Positions 45,475 to 56,095 of a DNA stretch of 64,000 nucleotides are shown here, piece by piece. Positions within the stretch are counted from its first letter, which is position 1, and each line of letters starts with the position of its first letter. The position numbers and the translations under genes are program-made. Under the pieces are notes generated by a model, which was given only the letters and a program-made list of their open reading frames with translations, ran no database searches and was not told the DNA's origin. This DNA is from Pandoraea iniqua (lineage in GTDB: Bacteria > Pseudomonadota > Gammaproteobacteria > Burkholderiales > Burkholderiaceae). Location: positions 44,061 through 108,060 of the forward strand of contig NZ_CABPSF010000012.1 in assembly GCF_902459685.1 (NCBI RefSeq), written 5' to 3'.

Positions 45475-46533
45475 ATGCAGCGCCTGAGTATCGAATCCTT
45501 GCCGCGTGCGCCCTTGGGGCGCACTTTCTTCCTGTTTGCCTTCCTGCTGGTCTCCACGCTGCAATCGCAGGCGTGGGCACAGGCTTCGGCGCCGTCGGCC
45601 GACCCGTTGGTCGAGCGGCGCGAAGTCAGCGCGTGGCTCAACAAGATCCATCGCGCCGCGCAGACCCAGAATTACGTCGGCACCTTCGTCTATCAGCGTG
45701 GCTCGACCATGCGTTCGTCGAAGATCAGTCACTTTGCCGACAAGGGTAACGAGTATGAAGAACTCGAAACCCTCGATGGTCGCCAGCGCCGCATTCTCCG
45801 GCAGAACGAAGATGTCTACACGCTGATTCCTGAACAGAAGACCGTCTTCCAGGAAAAGCGCGAGAGCAAGGATTCGTTCCCGGCATTGCTCGCAACGCCC
45901 ACTCGCGACGTTCTCGATTTCTACACGCCGAAGGCGCTGCCGAACGAGCGCATGGCCGGGTTCGATTGCGTGGTGATCGAGCTGACGCCGAAGGACGAGT
46001 ACCGTTTCGGCTACCGACTGTGGGCAGATCGCAACACTGGCCTGCTGCTGCGTGCGCAGACCATCGACGCCGACGGCCACATGCTCGAGCAGGCGGCGTT
46101 CTCGCAGATCTCGATTGGCGTGCCGAGCGAGAAGGCGCGCATCGTGCATGCCATTCAGGCAACGCACGGCTGGCATGTCATCAAGCCGCAGATCGCACCG
46201 ACGCATCTGTCCGATGCGGGCTGGAGCATCGATGTCGATAAGAAGGTGCCGGGCTTCAAGGCCGTGCGCGAAGTGCGCCGCACGATGCGCTCGACGGCCG
46301 ATGGCAAACCGCTGGATGTGCAGCAGGTGGTATATTCCGACGGCATGGCAGGACTTTCGGTGTTTATCGAGCCGGCCACGCGTGACCGCAAGGAAGGCCA
46401 CGGCAGCGCTGGGGCGACCAACATCCTCATCAAGCGCCACGGCGACTATTGGCTGACCTTGCTCGGCGAAGTGCCGCAGGCCACCCTGCAACAGTTCGCT
46501 GCAAGTATCGAATTCAAGCAGCCGGCGAAGTAA
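45475..46533 (+). CDS. mucB: Sigma-E regulatory protein MucB/RseB
   Basis: A 352-residue periplasmic protein with a signal peptide (about residues 1-35, ending in QAWAQA). The LolA-like N-terminal domain (NYVGTFVYQRGSTMRS near 65-80) and C-terminal MucB/RseB domain with VYSDGMAGLSVFIE are clear. It binds MucA and shields it from proteolysis until misfolded envelope material appears. The start codon follows the mucA stop immediately, with no gap. Confidence 0.94.
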   Translation: MQRLSIESLPRAPLGRTFFLFAFLLVSTLQSQAWAQASAPSADPLVERREVSAWLNKIHRAAQTQNYVGTFVYQRGSTMRSSKISHFADKGNEYEELETLDGRQRRILRQNEDVYTLIPEQKTVFQEKRESKDSFPALLATPTRDVLDFYTPKALPNERMAGFDCVVIELTPKDEYRFGYRLWADRNTGLLLRAQTIDADGHMLEQAAFSQISIGVPSEKARIVHAIQATHGWHVIKPQIAPTHLSDAGWSIDVDKKVPGFKAVREVRRTMRSTADGKPLDVQQVVYSDGMAGLSVFIEPATRDRKEGHGSAGATNILIKRHGDYWLTLLGEVPQATLQQFAASIEFKQPAK

Positions 46534-46663
46534 TCGGCTGCCGGGCGGGCCGCCGCCGGCGACGGAGCGGCCCGGGCAGCGAGGTGCACATGGCAGCGAT
46601 AGCCGTGTGCGTGACAACGTTGCCCTCAGGGATTCCCAGACTATCGCGCACTACGATCTTCCA

Positions 46664-48178
46664 ATGAAGAAGACTCTCCTGCTTCGTGTCATGCTCGGCG
46701 GCGTTATGACCGCCTCCTTGGCGGGAGCGCCCGCCGCCTTCGCCGCACCGGCCTCGGCGCCAGCCATTGGATCGGCTGCCCCGGCAGCCCTCGCGCCGCT
46801 GGCCAACCTCCCCGATTTCACTCAGCTCGTCGATCGCGTCGGTCCTGCCGTCGTGAACATTCGTACGACTGAGCGCGTCAGTCGCAGCCAGCGCGGTATG
46901 CCACCCGGCATGGACGACGATATGGCCGAGTTGTTCCGTCGCTTCTTCGGTGTGCCGATGCCGCAGCCGGGCCCGAAGGGCGGTGCGCCCAAGCGTGGTC
47001 AGCCGCAGCCGGACGAAGAGCAGAACAGCGGCGTGGGTTCGGGCTTTATCGTGTCCGCCGACGGCTACATCATGACCAACGCGCACGTGGTCGATGGCGC
47101 CGACAGCATCTACGTCACGCTGACCGACAAGCGCGAATTCAAGGCCAAGCTGGTCGGCGCCGACAAGCGCACCGACGTCGCGGTGGTCAAGGTCGAAGCG
47201 AAGGATCTGCCGATGGTGCCGATCGGCGATTCGAACAAGTTGCGGGTCGGCGAATGGGTCGTTGCGATCGGTTCGCCGTTCGGGCTGGAAAACACCGTGA
47301 CCGCTGGGATCGTGTCGGCCAAGGGCCGCGACACCGGCGATTACCTGCCGTTCATCCAGACCGATGTGGCGGTGAACCCGGGCAACTCGGGTGGTCCGCT
47401 GATCAACATGCGCGGTGAGGTCGTCGGTATCAATTCGATGATCTACAGCCAGACGGGCGGCTTCATGGGCATTTCGTTCGCGATTCCGATCGACGAAGTG
47501 ATGCGCGTGGCCGACCAGCTCAAGAAGACAGGTAAGGTCGTGCGCGGCCGTATCGGCGTGGCGATCAGCGAGGTCAGCAAGGACGTGGCCGATTCGCTGG
47601 GTCTGCCGCGTGCGCAGGGTGCGCTGGTGCGCAGCATCGAGCCGGGCAGCCCGGCCGAAAAGGCGGGCGTGCAGCCGGGCGACATCATCATGAAGTTCGA
47701 CGGCCGCCCCGTCGATCACGCGACGGACCTGCCGCGGATGGTGGGCGACACCAAGCCGGGCGCGAGTGCGACGTTGCAAGTGCTGCGCAAGGGCAAGAAT
47801 CAGGATCTGCGCATTACGATTGCCGAGGCCGATGTCGACACACCGAAGGCGTCGAAAGCGCAAAGCGGCAGCGCCGATACCCCGCACCCGAATGCATTGG
47901 GTCTGGTGGTATCCGATCTGAGTGATGCGCAGAAGAAGGACTTGAAGTTGCGCGGCGGCGTGCAGGTTGAGTTGTCGGAAGGCCCGGCCGGCCGCGCCGG
48001 TCTGCAGCAGGGTGACATCATCCTGCGGGTGGGCGATACCGATATCACGAGCGCGAAGCAGTTTGAAGAAGTGGTCAAGGCGCTCGATCCGAAGCGTCTG
48101 GTGCCGATTCTCGTGCGCCGTGGCGATGCTACGCAGTTCGTGCCGTTGCGTCCGCGCGCACCGGCCGCCGGCAAGTAA
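46664..48178 (+). CDS. mucD: Periplasmic serine protease MucD (DegP/HtrA family)
   Basis: A 504-residue HtrA protease. A signal peptide ends near AFAAPA (residue about 28). The catalytic triad is His141 (TNAHVVDG), Asp171 (RTDVAVV) and Ser242 (NPGNSGGPL). Two PDZ domains follow (about 290-380 and 410-500). It degrades misfolded periplasmic proteins and dampens sigma-E signalling. It is the last member of the rpoE cluster, 130 bp after mucB. Confidence 0.96.
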   Translation: MKKTLLLRVMLGGVMTASLAGAPAAFAAPASAPAIGSAAPAALAPLANLPDFTQLVDRVGPAVVNIRTTERVSRSQRGMPPGMDDDMAELFRRFFGVPMPQPGPKGGAPKRGQPQPDEEQNSGVGSGFIVSADGYIMTNAHVVDGADSIYVTLTDKREFKAKLVGADKRTDVAVVKVEAKDLPMVPIGDSNKLRVGEWVVAIGSPFGLENTVTAGIVSAKGRDTGDYLPFIQTDVAVNPGNSGGPLINMRGEVVGINSMIYSQTGGFMGISFAIPIDEVMRVADQLKKTGKVVRGRIGVAISEVSKDVADSLGLPRAQGALVRSIEPGSPAEKAGVQPGDIIMKFDGRPVDHATDLPRMVGDTKPGASATLQVLRKGKNQDLRITIAEADVDTPKASKAQSGSADTPHPNALGLVVSDLSDAQKKDLKLRGGVQVELSEGPAGRAGLQQGDIILRVGDTDITSAKQFEEVVKALDPKRLVPILVRRGDATQFVPLRPRAPAAGK

Positions 48179-48207
48179 GTCGGTCGCGGTTGACGGATCT
48201 GACAGCG

Positions 48208-48453
48208 ATGACCGCGCCGGCGCTGACCCTCTATGGCCGCAAGTGGTGTCATCTGTGCGATGACATGCTCGCGGCGCTGGAGGCCATGCGCCCGGCGTGG
48301 GACTTCTCAGTAACGGTCGTAGACGTCGACAGCGATCCGGTACTCGAAGCGATATATGACGAAATCGTGCCGGTCCTGGCACTGGGCGAGCGCGAATTGT
48401 GCCGCTATCGTTTTGACGCCGCCGCCGTGCAAGCGGCATTGCGCGCGCCGTAG
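48208..48453 (+). CDS. Glutaredoxin-like thiol protein
   Basis: An 81-residue thioredoxin-fold protein with a CHLC redox motif (residues about 13-16) after LYGRKW, typical of the small glutaredoxin-like DUF836 family. The conserved cis-Pro lies in EIVPVLAL. A TTG at 48190 would extend the N terminus by six residues. It sits between mucD and lepA; this position is common in betaproteobacteria but its role is unproven. Confidence 0.88.
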   Translation: MTAPALTLYGRKWCHLCDDMLAALEAMRPAWDFSVTVVDVDSDPVLEAIYDEIVPVLALGERELCRYRFDAAAVQAALRAP

Positions 48454-48647
48454 GTCAACTATCTGCCGAGCCATCCCCGACGGTACCCGGGGGCGGCTCC
48501 CCCAATCCCACCGATGAAACGCCGCGATGCACGCGATTTCGGCCGGAATGACCGCGCTTTCGGCTAAAATGTCGTGTTAGCCGATTCTCTCGAAAGCCGC
48601 TGCCGAGCCGAATCTTCATGGCACCGACTTTTCTCTAGCCCCGCCTC

Positions 48648-50453
48648 ATGGACCATATCCGCAATTTTTCGATCATCGCCCACATCGACCATGGGAAATC
48701 GACCCTGGCCGATCGCATCATCCAGCTGAGCGGCGGTTTGTCCGATCGTGAAATGGAATCCCGAGTTCTCGACTCGATGGACCTTGAGCGCGAGCGTGGC
48801 ATCACCATCAAGGCACAGACCGCAGCGCTGCAATACAAGGCACGCGACGGCAAGATCTACAACCTGAACCTGATCGACACGCCGGGACACGTCGACTTTT
48901 CGTACGAAGTGAGCCGTTCGCTGTCCGCCTGCGAAGGCGCGCTGCTCGTGGTCGACGCCTCGCAGGGGGTGGAAGCGCAAACGGTTGCCAACTGCTACAC
49001 CGCCATTGAACTGGGCGTGGAAGTGGTGCCGGTGCTCAACAAGATCGATTTGCCGTCGGCCGAACCCGAGAACGCGATTCAGGAAATCGAAGACGTCATC
49101 GGCATCGAAGCGACCGACGCGGTGCGTTGCTCGGCCAAGACGGGTTTGGGCGTGGAAGAGGTGCTCGAAGCCCTCATCGCCAAGGTGCCGCCGCCCAAGG
49201 GCGACGCCACGGCCGCGCTGCAAGCACTGATCATCGACTCGTGGTTCGACAACTACGTGGGCGTCGTGATGCTGGTGCGCGTGGTCAACGGCACGCTCAA
49301 GCCGAAGGAAAAGATTCAACTGATGGCCACTGGCGCGACCTATCCGGTCGAGCAGGTCGGTGTGTTCACGCCGCGTTCGCAACAGCGCGAGTCGCTGTCG
49401 GCCGGTCAGGTGGGCTTCATCGTCTCGGGCATCAAGGAACTGGACGCTGCCAAGGTCGGTGACACCGTCACGCACGCTGTGACCACCACGACCAAGCCGG
49501 CCGCCGAACCGCTGCCGGGCTTCAAGGAAGTGAAGCCGCAGGTGTTCGCGGGCCTGTATCCGGTCGAAGCCAACCAGTACGACGCACTGCGCGAATCGCT
49601 CGAGAAGCTCAAGCTCAACGACGCGTCGCTGCAATACGAGCCGGAAGTGTCGCAGGCGCTGGGCTTCGGCTTCCGTTGCGGCTTTCTGGGCTTGCTGCAC
49701 ATGGAAATCGTGCAGGAGCGTCTGGAGCGCGAATTCGACATGGACCTCATCACCACGGCGCCGACCGTGATTTATGAGGTCGTGCAGCGTGACGGCACGA
49801 CGATCACCGTCGAGAACCCGTCGAAGATGCCGGACCCGGGCCGTATCGAAGAGATTCTCGAGCCGATCGTCACGGTCAACCTGTACATGCCGCAAGAGTA
49901 CGTGGGCTCCGTGGTCACGTTGTGCCAGCAAAAACGCGGTTTGCAGCTCGACATGCAATATCACGGCCGTCAGGTCAAACTGATCTACGAAATCCCGATG
50001 GCGGAAATCGTGCTCGACTTCTTCGATCGTCTGAAGTCGGTGTCGCGCGGTTATGCGTCGATGGATTACGAATTCAAGGAATATCGTTCGTCGGACGTGG
50101 TCAAAGTCGACATGCTGATCAACGGCGATAAGGTCGACGCACTATCGATCATCGTTCACCGTTCGGAAAGCCGTCGCCGTGGCAATCAGGTCGCGGCGAA
50201 GATGCGCGAAATCATCCCGCGTCAGATGTACGATGTGGCAATTCAGGCTGCGATTGGCGCGAACATCATCGCGCGTGAGAACATCAAGGCGTTGCGCAAG
50301 AACGTGCTTGCCAAGTGTTATGGCGGCGACATCTCGCGTAAGAAGAAGCTGCTGGAGAAACAGAAGGCTGGTAAGAAGCGTATGAAGCAGGTGGGGAATG
50401 TGGAAATTCCGCAGGAAGCGTTCCTCGCCATTTTGCAAGTCGAAGACAAATAA
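48648..50453 (+). CDS. lepA: Elongation factor 4 (LepA)
   Basis: A 601-residue ribosomal GTPase that can move translating ribosomes backwards and helps in stress conditions. G1 is AHIDHGKST (about residues 11-19), G3 is DTPGHVDF and G4 is NKID. LepA-specific domains and the C-terminal [15 protein letters not shown] tail are present. It precedes lepB by 18 bp, and the two are likely co-transcribed. Confidence 0.97.
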   Translation: MDHIRNFSIIAHIDHGKSTLADRIIQLSGGLSDREMESRVLDSMDLERERGITIKAQTAALQYKARDGKIYNLNLIDTPGHVDFSYEVSRSLSACEGALLVVDASQGVEAQTVANCYTAIELGVEVVPVLNKIDLPSAEPENAIQEIEDVIGIEATDAVRCSAKTGLGVEEVLEALIAKVPPPKGDATAALQALIIDSWFDNYVGVVMLVRVVNGTLKPKEKIQLMATGATYPVEQVGVFTPRSQQRESLSAGQVGFIVSGIKELDAAKVGDTVTHAVTTTTKPAAEPLPGFKEVKPQVFAGLYPVEANQYDALRESLEKLKLNDASLQYEPEVSQALGFGFRCGFLGLLHMEIVQERLEREFDMDLITTAPTVIYEVVQRDGTTITVENPSKMPDPGRIEEILEPIVTVNLYMPQEYVGSVVTLCQQKRGLQLDMQYHGRQVKLIYEIPMAEIVLDFFDRLKSVSRGYASMDYEFKEYRSSDVVKVDMLINGDKVDALSIIVHRSESRRRGNQVAAKMREIIPRQMYDVAIQAAIGANIIARENIKALRKNVLAKCYGGDISRKKKLLEKQKAGKKRMKQVGNVEIPQEAFLAILQVEDK

Positions 50454-50471
50454 CGTAGCGACAGGTCCCGC

Positions 50472-51386
50472 ATGAATTTCGCCCTGATTCTTTTGATCCT
50501 GGTGCTGGTTACCGGGGTGGCCTGGGTGGCCGACAAGTTGGTGTTTCAACCGGCGCGCCGCCGGGCAGCACAGCAGGCGGTGACGCAATTCGATCAGCAG
50601 CAGCTTGTATTGCAGGGGTCCGGCATTCAGGGCTCGGGCGTGCAGGAGAGCGGTGCACTCGCGAGTGCGCGCGCCAAGGTGCGTGACGAGAAGCTGCGTC
50701 AGCCGTGGTGGCTTGAATACTCGGCGAGCTTCTTCCCGGTGATTCTTGCGGTGTTCGTGCTGCGCTCGTTCGTGGTCGAGCCGTTCAAGATTCCGTCGGG
50801 CTCGATGATTCCGACGCTGCTGGTGGGCGACTTCATCCTCGTGAACAAGTTCGACTACGGCATTCGCCTGCCGGTGATCAATAAGAAGGTCATTGATCTG
50901 GGCGAGCCGAAGCGCGGCGACGTGGTCGTGTTCCGCTACCCGAAAGATGAGTCCATGGACTACATCAAGCGCGTGATCGGTGTGCCGGGCGACGTGGTGG
51001 CCTACGAGAATAAGAAGCTCACGGTCAATGGCGTGCCGGTGCCGGAGACGGCGCTGCCGGACTTCTTCGACGACGAGCACATCGCTTACTACAAGCAGTT
51101 CGAAGAGACAGTGGGCGGCGTGAAGCATCGCATCCTGAACGATCCGAACGTGCCGCCGTACATCATGGGTGCCGACGATTTCCCGAACAAGCAGAACTGC
51201 CAGTACAACAGTCAGGGCGTGATCTGCAAGGTGCCGCCGGGCAACTACTTCATGATGGGCGATAACCGCGACAACAGCGCGGACAGCCGCTACTGGGGCT
51301 TTGTGCCCGAGCAGAATATCGTGGGCCGGGCATTCTTCATCTGGATGAATTTCTCGAACCTCAAGCGTCTGGGCGGCTTCCGATAA
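50472..51386 (+). CDS. lepB: Signal peptidase I LepB
   Basis: A 304-residue inner-membrane protease that removes signal peptides. It has two membrane segments (about residues 3-22 and 83-102), the catalytic Ser in PSGSMIPTLL (about 111) and the general-base Lys in YIKRVIGVPGD (about 166). The GDNRDNSADSRYWG motif is complete. A Gln/Ser-rich linker of about 40 residues separates the two membrane segments. Confidence 0.96.
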   Translation: MNFALILLILVLVTGVAWVADKLVFQPARRRAAQQAVTQFDQQQLVLQGSGIQGSGVQESGALASARAKVRDEKLRQPWWLEYSASFFPVILAVFVLRSFVVEPFKIPSGSMIPTLLVGDFILVNKFDYGIRLPVINKKVIDLGEPKRGDVVVFRYPKDESMDYIKRVIGVPGDVVAYENKKLTVNGVPVPETALPDFFDDEHIAYYKQFEETVGGVKHRILNDPNVPPYIMGADDFPNKQNCQYNSQGVICKVPPGNYFMMGDNRDNSADSRYWGFVPEQNIVGRAFFIWMNFSNLKRLGGFR

Positions 51387-51442
51387 TTGGAAGGTGCCAA
51401 GGACGCCCACTGACGTGGGCAATCCGGAAGCGGTGAGTTATT

Positions 51443-51490
51443 AATGCGGAGATTGGCGATAAATCGCTGATTTCCGCATTATTGTTTCTA
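51443..51490 (+). terminator. Long stem-loop between lepB and rnc
   Basis: An 18-bp stem (51443-51460 with 51463-51480, including three G-U pairs) is followed by a T-rich tract. It can end the lepA-lepB transcript. If read through into rnc, it also offers a long double-stranded RNA, the substrate of RNase III itself. Confidence 0.8.
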
Positions 51491-51658
51491 ATTTTGTATT
51501 CAATCATGCGGCTGGCTTGGCCGGTTGGGGGGATCTCTCCGTTATCCCTCCGGCGTTGTCTGAGCCACCGTCCTCACGCGAGTCTGAAAAGCCCGTCGGA
51601 CGGCGGTTTCGCCCGTCGTTTCTTGGCGACGACGCGCGCCGGGGCGGGAGCGTCGCGC

Positions 51659-51664
51659 TATACT
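51659..51664 (+). promoter_or_regulatory. -10-like element directly before rnc
   Basis: TATACT ends 6 nt before the rnc ATG, and no Shine-Dalgarno sequence is visible. If used, transcription would begin at or near the start codon and give a leaderless rnc message. No -35 match is evident. Confidence 0.35.
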
Positions 51665-51670
51665 TGCGCC

Positions 51671-52702
51671 ATGCCTCAATCACTGAATCAACTGGAAGAA
51701 CGCCTCCAGTATCGCTTCCACGATGCGGAATTGCTTTGCCAAGCACTGACGCATCGTAGCCACAGTGCCGCCAATAATGAGCGGCTGGAGTTTCTCGGCG
51801 ATTCCATTCTGAATTGTTCCGTTGCGGCCATTCTGTTCCGTCGTTATCCCAAGCTCGACGAAGGCGATCTGTCGCGTGTGCGGGCCAATCTCGTCAAGCA
51901 GCAGTCGCTGTACGAAATTGCGCAGGTGTTGGGCGTCTCCGAGTTTCTGCGACTCGGTGAGGGTGAACTGAAGAGCGGCGGTTTCCGCCGTCCGTCCATT
52001 CTGGCCGACACGCTCGAAGCCCTGTTTGGTGCGATGTACCTCGATGGCGGATTCGAAGCGGCGTACGCCGTGATCGAGCGTCTGTACACGCCGGTGCTCG
52101 AACACGTCGATCCGAGAACGCTCGGCAAGGACGCAAAGACGCTGTTGCAGGAGTATCTGCAAGGTCACAAGATCGCGCTGCCTCAATACACGGTGACGGC
52201 CACGCACGGCGCGGCGCACAACCAGCAATTCGAAGTCGAGTGTGCGGTGCCGAAGCTCGACATCAAGGTGGGCGGCGCAGGCGCAAGCCGCCGGGCGGCC
52301 GAACAAGCGGCGGCCAAGAAGGCGCTTGAAGAAGTGCAGAAGATGCCGGCGCTCGCGAAGCCCAAGGCCGAGAAGAGCGCGAAGGCCGCCAAGAAGCGGG
52401 CAGCGAAGGCTGCGGCGTCGGAGGCGAAGAAGGCCGATCAGGCCGCGGGTGCACCGTCGCCGGAGTCGCAGGCGAAGGACGCGTCGAAGGATGCCAAGGA
52501 CGCCAGGGATACCAAAGCCAGCATTCCGGTGCCGGCGATGACCGCCGCGCATGGTCATGGCACAGCGCGTGTCGCGATGCCGGCCGCGGATAAGGTAGCC
52601 GACAAGGTAGCCGACAAAGCGACTGAAAAGGCGACAGACAAGTCGGCAGACAAAGCGGCAGACAAGGTCGAAGCTGCAAAGCAACCACCGGCAGCCGCCT
52701 GA
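51671..52702 (+). CDS. rnc: Ribonuclease III
   Basis: A 343-residue double-strand-specific RNase used in rRNA maturation and mRNA control. The catalytic signature [12 protein letters not shown] (about residues 36-47) and DTLEALFGA (about 115) are intact. The dsRNA-binding domain covers about 156-226. A Lys/Ala/Asp-rich tail of about 110 residues follows, with repeated [19 protein letters not shown] units and no resemblance to a folded domain. Standard RNase III is about 226 residues. The era gene follows 56 bp downstream. Confidence 0.95.
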   Translation: MPQSLNQLEERLQYRFHDAELLCQALTHRSHSAANNERLEFLGDSILNCSVAAILFRRYPKLDEGDLSRVRANLVKQQSLYEIAQVLGVSEFLRLGEGELKSGGFRRPSILADTLEALFGAMYLDGGFEAAYAVIERLYTPVLEHVDPRTLGKDAKTLLQEYLQGHKIALPQYTVTATHGAAHNQQFEVECAVPKLDIKVGGAGASRRAAEQAAAKKALEEVQKMPALAKPKAEKSAKAAKKRAAKAAASEAKKADQAAGAPSPESQAKDASKDAKDARDTKASIPVPAMTAAHGHGTARVAMPAADKVADKVADKATEKATDKSADKAADKVEAAKQPPAAA

Positions 52703-52758
52703 GTACCATTCAAGGGGACGGTGCATGACGCCGGCCCCTATCACGAGAGTTTCCAAAC

Positions 52759-53652
52759 ATGAACGATAAGACGGATTTTCGCTGCGGGACCGTGGCGATC
52801 GTCGGGCGTCCGAACGTCGGCAAATCGACGCTGCTCAACGCCCTCGTCGGTCAAAAGATCAGCATTACCTCACGCAAGGCGCAGACCACGCGCCACCGCA
52901 TCACCGGCATCTGCACCACGGACGACGCCCAGTACATCTTCGTCGATACCCCGGGTTTCCAGACACGTCACGCCACGGCGCTGAACCGCTCGCTCAACCG
53001 CGCGGTCACGTCGACGCTGTCGAGCGTGGACATCGTGCTGTTCGTCATTGAAGCGGGCAATTTCGGTCCGGACGACGAGAAGGTGATGAAGCTCCTGCCC
53101 GATAACGTGCCGGTGCTGTTGATCATCAACAAGCTCGACCGTATTACTGATCGCGCCGAGATGCTGCCGTTCCTGCAAAAAGTGGGTGCCGTGCGCGATT
53201 TCCGTGAAATCATTCCGCTCTCGGCGAAGCGTGCCGACGACATCAAGCGTCTGCTTGGCGTACTGCGTCCGTACCTGCTCGAAGGCGAGCCGATTTACGG
53301 CGAAGACGATCTGACCGATCGCAGCGAGCGCTTCATGGCGGCCGAAATCCTGCGCGAAAAAGTTTTCCGCTGGACCGGCGACGAACTGCCGTACACGAGC
53401 ACGGTGATCATCGACAAGTTTGAAACGGAAGGCAATCTGCGCCGCGTTTTCGCGACGATTCTGGTCGACCGCGACAACCACAAGGCGATGATCATCGGGA
53501 ACAAGGGTGCGAAGCTCAAGCAGATTTCCACCGACGCGCGCATCGATATGGAGAAGCTCTTCGACGGCCGCGTGTATCTGGAAGTCTGGATCAAGGTCAA
53601 GGGCGGTTGGGCCGACAATGAGGCCGGCCTGCGGGCGTATGGCTACGAGTGA
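52759..53652 (+). CDS. era: GTPase Era
   Basis: A 297-residue ribosome-assembly GTPase that binds the 3' end of 16S rRNA. G1 is GRPNVGKST (about residues 15-23), G3 is DTPG, G4 is NKLD, and the C-terminal KH domain carries [12 protein letters not shown]. The gene is normal in length, and its last 14 bp overlap the chosen recO start. The rnc-era-recO order is strongly conserved. Confidence 0.97.
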   Translation: MNDKTDFRCGTVAIVGRPNVGKSTLLNALVGQKISITSRKAQTTRHRITGICTTDDAQYIFVDTPGFQTRHATALNRSLNRAVTSTLSSVDIVLFVIEAGNFGPDDEKVMKLLPDNVPVLLIINKLDRITDRAEMLPFLQKVGAVRDFREIIPLSAKRADDIKRLLGVLRPYLLEGEPIYGEDDLTDRSERFMAAEILREKVFRWTGDELPYTSTVIIDKFETEGNLRRVFATILVDRDNHKAMIIGNKGAKLKQISTDARIDMEKLFDGRVYLEVWIKVKGGWADNEAGLRAYGYE

Positions 53653-54739
53653 ACTCGACACGACTCGTGACGAGATTGCCACGTCGGCCGACCTGACGCC
53701 GACGGGCGGCAACGCGTCGGCTGCCCGGACCGCATCCCCATCTCAGATGTCTCCGACGTCTCCGATGTCTCAGACATCATCTCAACCGGCCCGCCCGTCA
53801 CGTCCCACTCGCCCCTCGCGCGCGTCCAGCGCTGCGACGCGGGTGGTCGACGACGAAGCGTCGGAAGCCTTTCGCGAGGCCGAGATTGCGGGCAAGGGCC
53901 ACGGCAGGCGTGATACCGAGCCGCCTGCCAACGCTGACGAGACGGCCAAGGCCACCAAGGCCACCAAGACCACTAAACGCGTGCGCCGTGCACCTTCACC
54001 GGCGCGGGCTGCGGAGCGCGAGCAAAGTCGCGTGTCCGAGCAGCCGGGCTTCGTGCTCCATAGCTATCCGTACCGCGAAACCAGCCTGATCATCGACGTG
54101 CTCACGCGTGATCACGGCCGTATCGCATTGGTCGCGAAAGGGGCCAAGCGTCCGCATTCGGCGCTGCGCGGCGCGCTGCAAACGTTTCAGCCGCTCTCGC
54201 TGGCATGGCTCGGCAAGGGCGAACTGCGCACGCTGACCAAGGCCGAATGGGTGGGTGGCCTGCGCCCGCTCGAAGGCGACGCGCTGCTCTCAGGTTTCTA
54301 CCTGAACGAACTTCTGGTGAAGTTTTGCGCGCGCGACGATCCGCACGACAAGCTCTTCCAGCATTACCTGACGACGTTGCACCACCTCGCCCATGGCGAG
54401 CCGGCCGGCATCATCCTGCGCGCCTTCGAGCGCGTGTTGCTGCGCGAGACCGGTTACGCCGTGGCGTTCGACCGGTGCACGCAGACGCGCGGCAAAGTGG
54501 TGCCCGAGCGTCAGTACGTGTTTCACCCCGATTGGGGGGTGCGGCCGGCGCGTGGCGACGAGTTGTCCGACTGGCCGGTGGTGAGTGGCCAGACGTTGCT
54601 CGACATGGAACAAGACGACTACACGCGCGCGCAGACCGTGCAGCAAAGCAAGCTGCTCATGCGCTTTCTTCTCAACCATCACTTGGGCGGCGTGCCGCTC
54701 AATACCCGGCAGATCCTGCTCGACCTGCAAAAACTATGA
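53639..54739 (+). CDS. recO: DNA repair protein RecO with an N-terminal extension
   Basis: A 366-residue protein whose RecO part begins near residue 137 ([24 protein letters not shown], in parts). It continues with [11 protein letters not shown] and [13 protein letters not shown]. RecO loads RecA onto SSB-coated DNA in the RecFOR pathway. The preceding 136 residues are low-complexity Ser/Thr/Pro/Arg and Ala/Lys, far longer than usual. The chosen ATG overlaps era by 14 bp; internal in-frame starts exist, so the extension may be shorter. It overlaps pdxJ by 4 bp. Confidence 0.9.
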   Translation: MATSELDTTRDEIATSADLTPTGGNASAARTASPSQMSPTSPMSQTSSQPARPSRPTRPSRASSAATRVVDDEASEAFREAEIAGKGHGRRDTEPPANADETAKATKATKTTKRVRRAPSPARAAEREQSRVSEQPGFVLHSYPYRETSLIIDVLTRDHGRIALVAKGAKRPHSALRGALQTFQPLSLAWLGKGELRTLTKAEWVGGLRPLEGDALLSGFYLNELLVKFCARDDPHDKLFQHYLTTLHHLAHGEPAGIILRAFERVLLRETGYAVAFDRCTQTRGKVVPERQYVFHPDWGVRPARGDELSDWPVVSGQTLLDMEQDDYTRAQTVQQSKLLMRFLLNHHLGGVPLNTRQILLDLQKL

Positions 54740-55497
54740 GCCTCTTCTTTCACGGCAACCCCATCGACCTTGGGGTGAACATCGATCACGTCGCCACGGT
54801 GCGTAACGCGCGTGGCACGACATATCCCGACCCGATCAAGGCGGCGTTGCTGGCCGAAGAGGCGGGCGCGGACGTCATCACGTTGCACCTGCGTGAAGAC
54901 CGCCGCCATATTCGCGATGACGATGTGACGAATTTGCGCGGTCTGCTCAAGACGCGCATGAACCTCGAATGCGCGGTGACGGAAGAGATGCTCGCCATCG
55001 CGTGCAAGGTGAAGGCACACGACGTGTGTCTCGTGCCGGAAAGCCGTCAGGAGCTCACCACCGAAGGCGGGCTGGATGTCGTGGGGCTCTACGATCAGGT
55101 GACCGCAGCCACGCAGCGACTCAGCGAGGCGGGCAGCCGCGTGTCGTTGTTCATCGATCCGGAAGAGGCACCGATTCGTGCGGCGGCTCGCATGGGCGCA
55201 CCGGTGGTCGAATTGCACACTGGGCGTTACGCCGAAGCGCACGACGAAGCCGACCGGGAAGCCGAGTTCACCCGCATCGAACGTGCGGTCGCGCTCGGTG
55301 TGTCGCTGGGTCTTCGAGTGAATGCCGGCCACGGCCTGCACTACGAAAATGTGCAGCCCATCGCTGCCATCGAAGGCATCAGTGAGTTGAACATCGGGCA
55401 TGCCATCGTGGCGCACGCGATCTTCGCCGGCTGGGAAAATGCCGTGCGCGAGATGAAAGCGATCATGGTTGCCAGCCGCATTGCGGCTCGCGGCTGA
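54736..55497 (+). CDS. pdxJ: Pyridoxine 5'-phosphate synthase PdxJ
   Basis: A 253-residue TIM-barrel enzyme that makes pyridoxine phosphate from aminoacetone phosphate and deoxyxylulose phosphate. The N-terminal [16 protein letters not shown] motif (about residues 11-26), HLREDRRHI and [10 protein letters not shown] are all present. Its ATG overlaps the recO stop (ATGA), so the two are probably translated together. The next gene, acpS, follows 67 bp downstream. Confidence 0.97.
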   Translation: MSLFFHGNPIDLGVNIDHVATVRNARGTTYPDPIKAALLAEEAGADVITLHLREDRRHIRDDDVTNLRGLLKTRMNLECAVTEEMLAIACKVKAHDVCLVPESRQELTTEGGLDVVGLYDQVTAATQRLSEAGSRVSLFIDPEEAPIRAAARMGAPVVELHTGRYAEAHDEADREAEFTRIERAVALGVSLGLRVNAGHGLHYENVQPIAAIEGISELNIGHAIVAHAIFAGWENAVREMKAIMVASRIAARG

Positions 55498-55564
55498 GCG
55501 GCCTGACGGCTGCGCTCGCAGGCAGTTACTGCACTCACGCAAACGCGAACCCTAACCCGTTCCC

Positions 55565-56095
55565 ATGAGTATTCAGGACACGCCCCCGCCCGACAGGCCC
55601 GCTGCCTCCGATGCCCCCGATGCGCCCGGCGCTAGCCAAGGCGCTACGCCGGCGCCATCGATTGCGCCGGCCGAGCCGACCACCCTCTACGGCGTGGGTA
55701 CCGACATCCTTCAGATCAGCCGCGTGGTGGGTGTGATGGAGCGTACCGGCGGGCGCTTTGCCGAGCGGGTGCTGGGGCCGGAGGAACTCAAGGTTTATCA
55801 CGCGCGTCAGAACCGCTCTGCCGTTCGTGGCCTCGCGTACTTGTGCACGCGCTTCGCTGCGAAAGAGGCTGTGTCGAAGGCCATTGGCCTCGGCATGCGC
55901 TGGCCGATGACGTGGCGCGCTGTGCAAACGCTCAACGCGCCGTCGGGCAAGCCCGTGGTGGTGGCATCGGGCGAGTTGGCCGAATGGCTGGCCGCACGGC
56001 AACTGTCGATCGAGATTTCGATCACGGATGAAAAAGAATATGCGGTCGCGTTCGCGATCGCTTCACGCAAGATTGCATCGGAGAATACGCAATGA
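55565..56095 (+). CDS. acpS: Holo-[acyl-carrier-protein] synthase AcpS
   Basis: A 176-residue phosphopantetheinyl transferase that activates AcpP. Conserved motifs are VGTDIL (Asp about 47) and [13 protein letters not shown] (Glu about 101). The first 40 residues are a Pro/Ala/Asp-rich tail that is absent from typical AcpS of about 126 residues. It overlaps nagZ by 4 bp (ATGA). Confidence 0.94.
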   Translation: MSIQDTPPPDRPAASDAPDAPGASQGATPAPSIAPAEPTTLYGVGTDILQISRVVGVMERTGGRFAERVLGPEELKVYHARQNRSAVRGLAYLCTRFAAKEAVSKAIGLGMRWPMTWRAVQTLNAPSGKPVVVASGELAEWLAARQLSIEISITDEKEYAVAFAIASRKIASENTQ

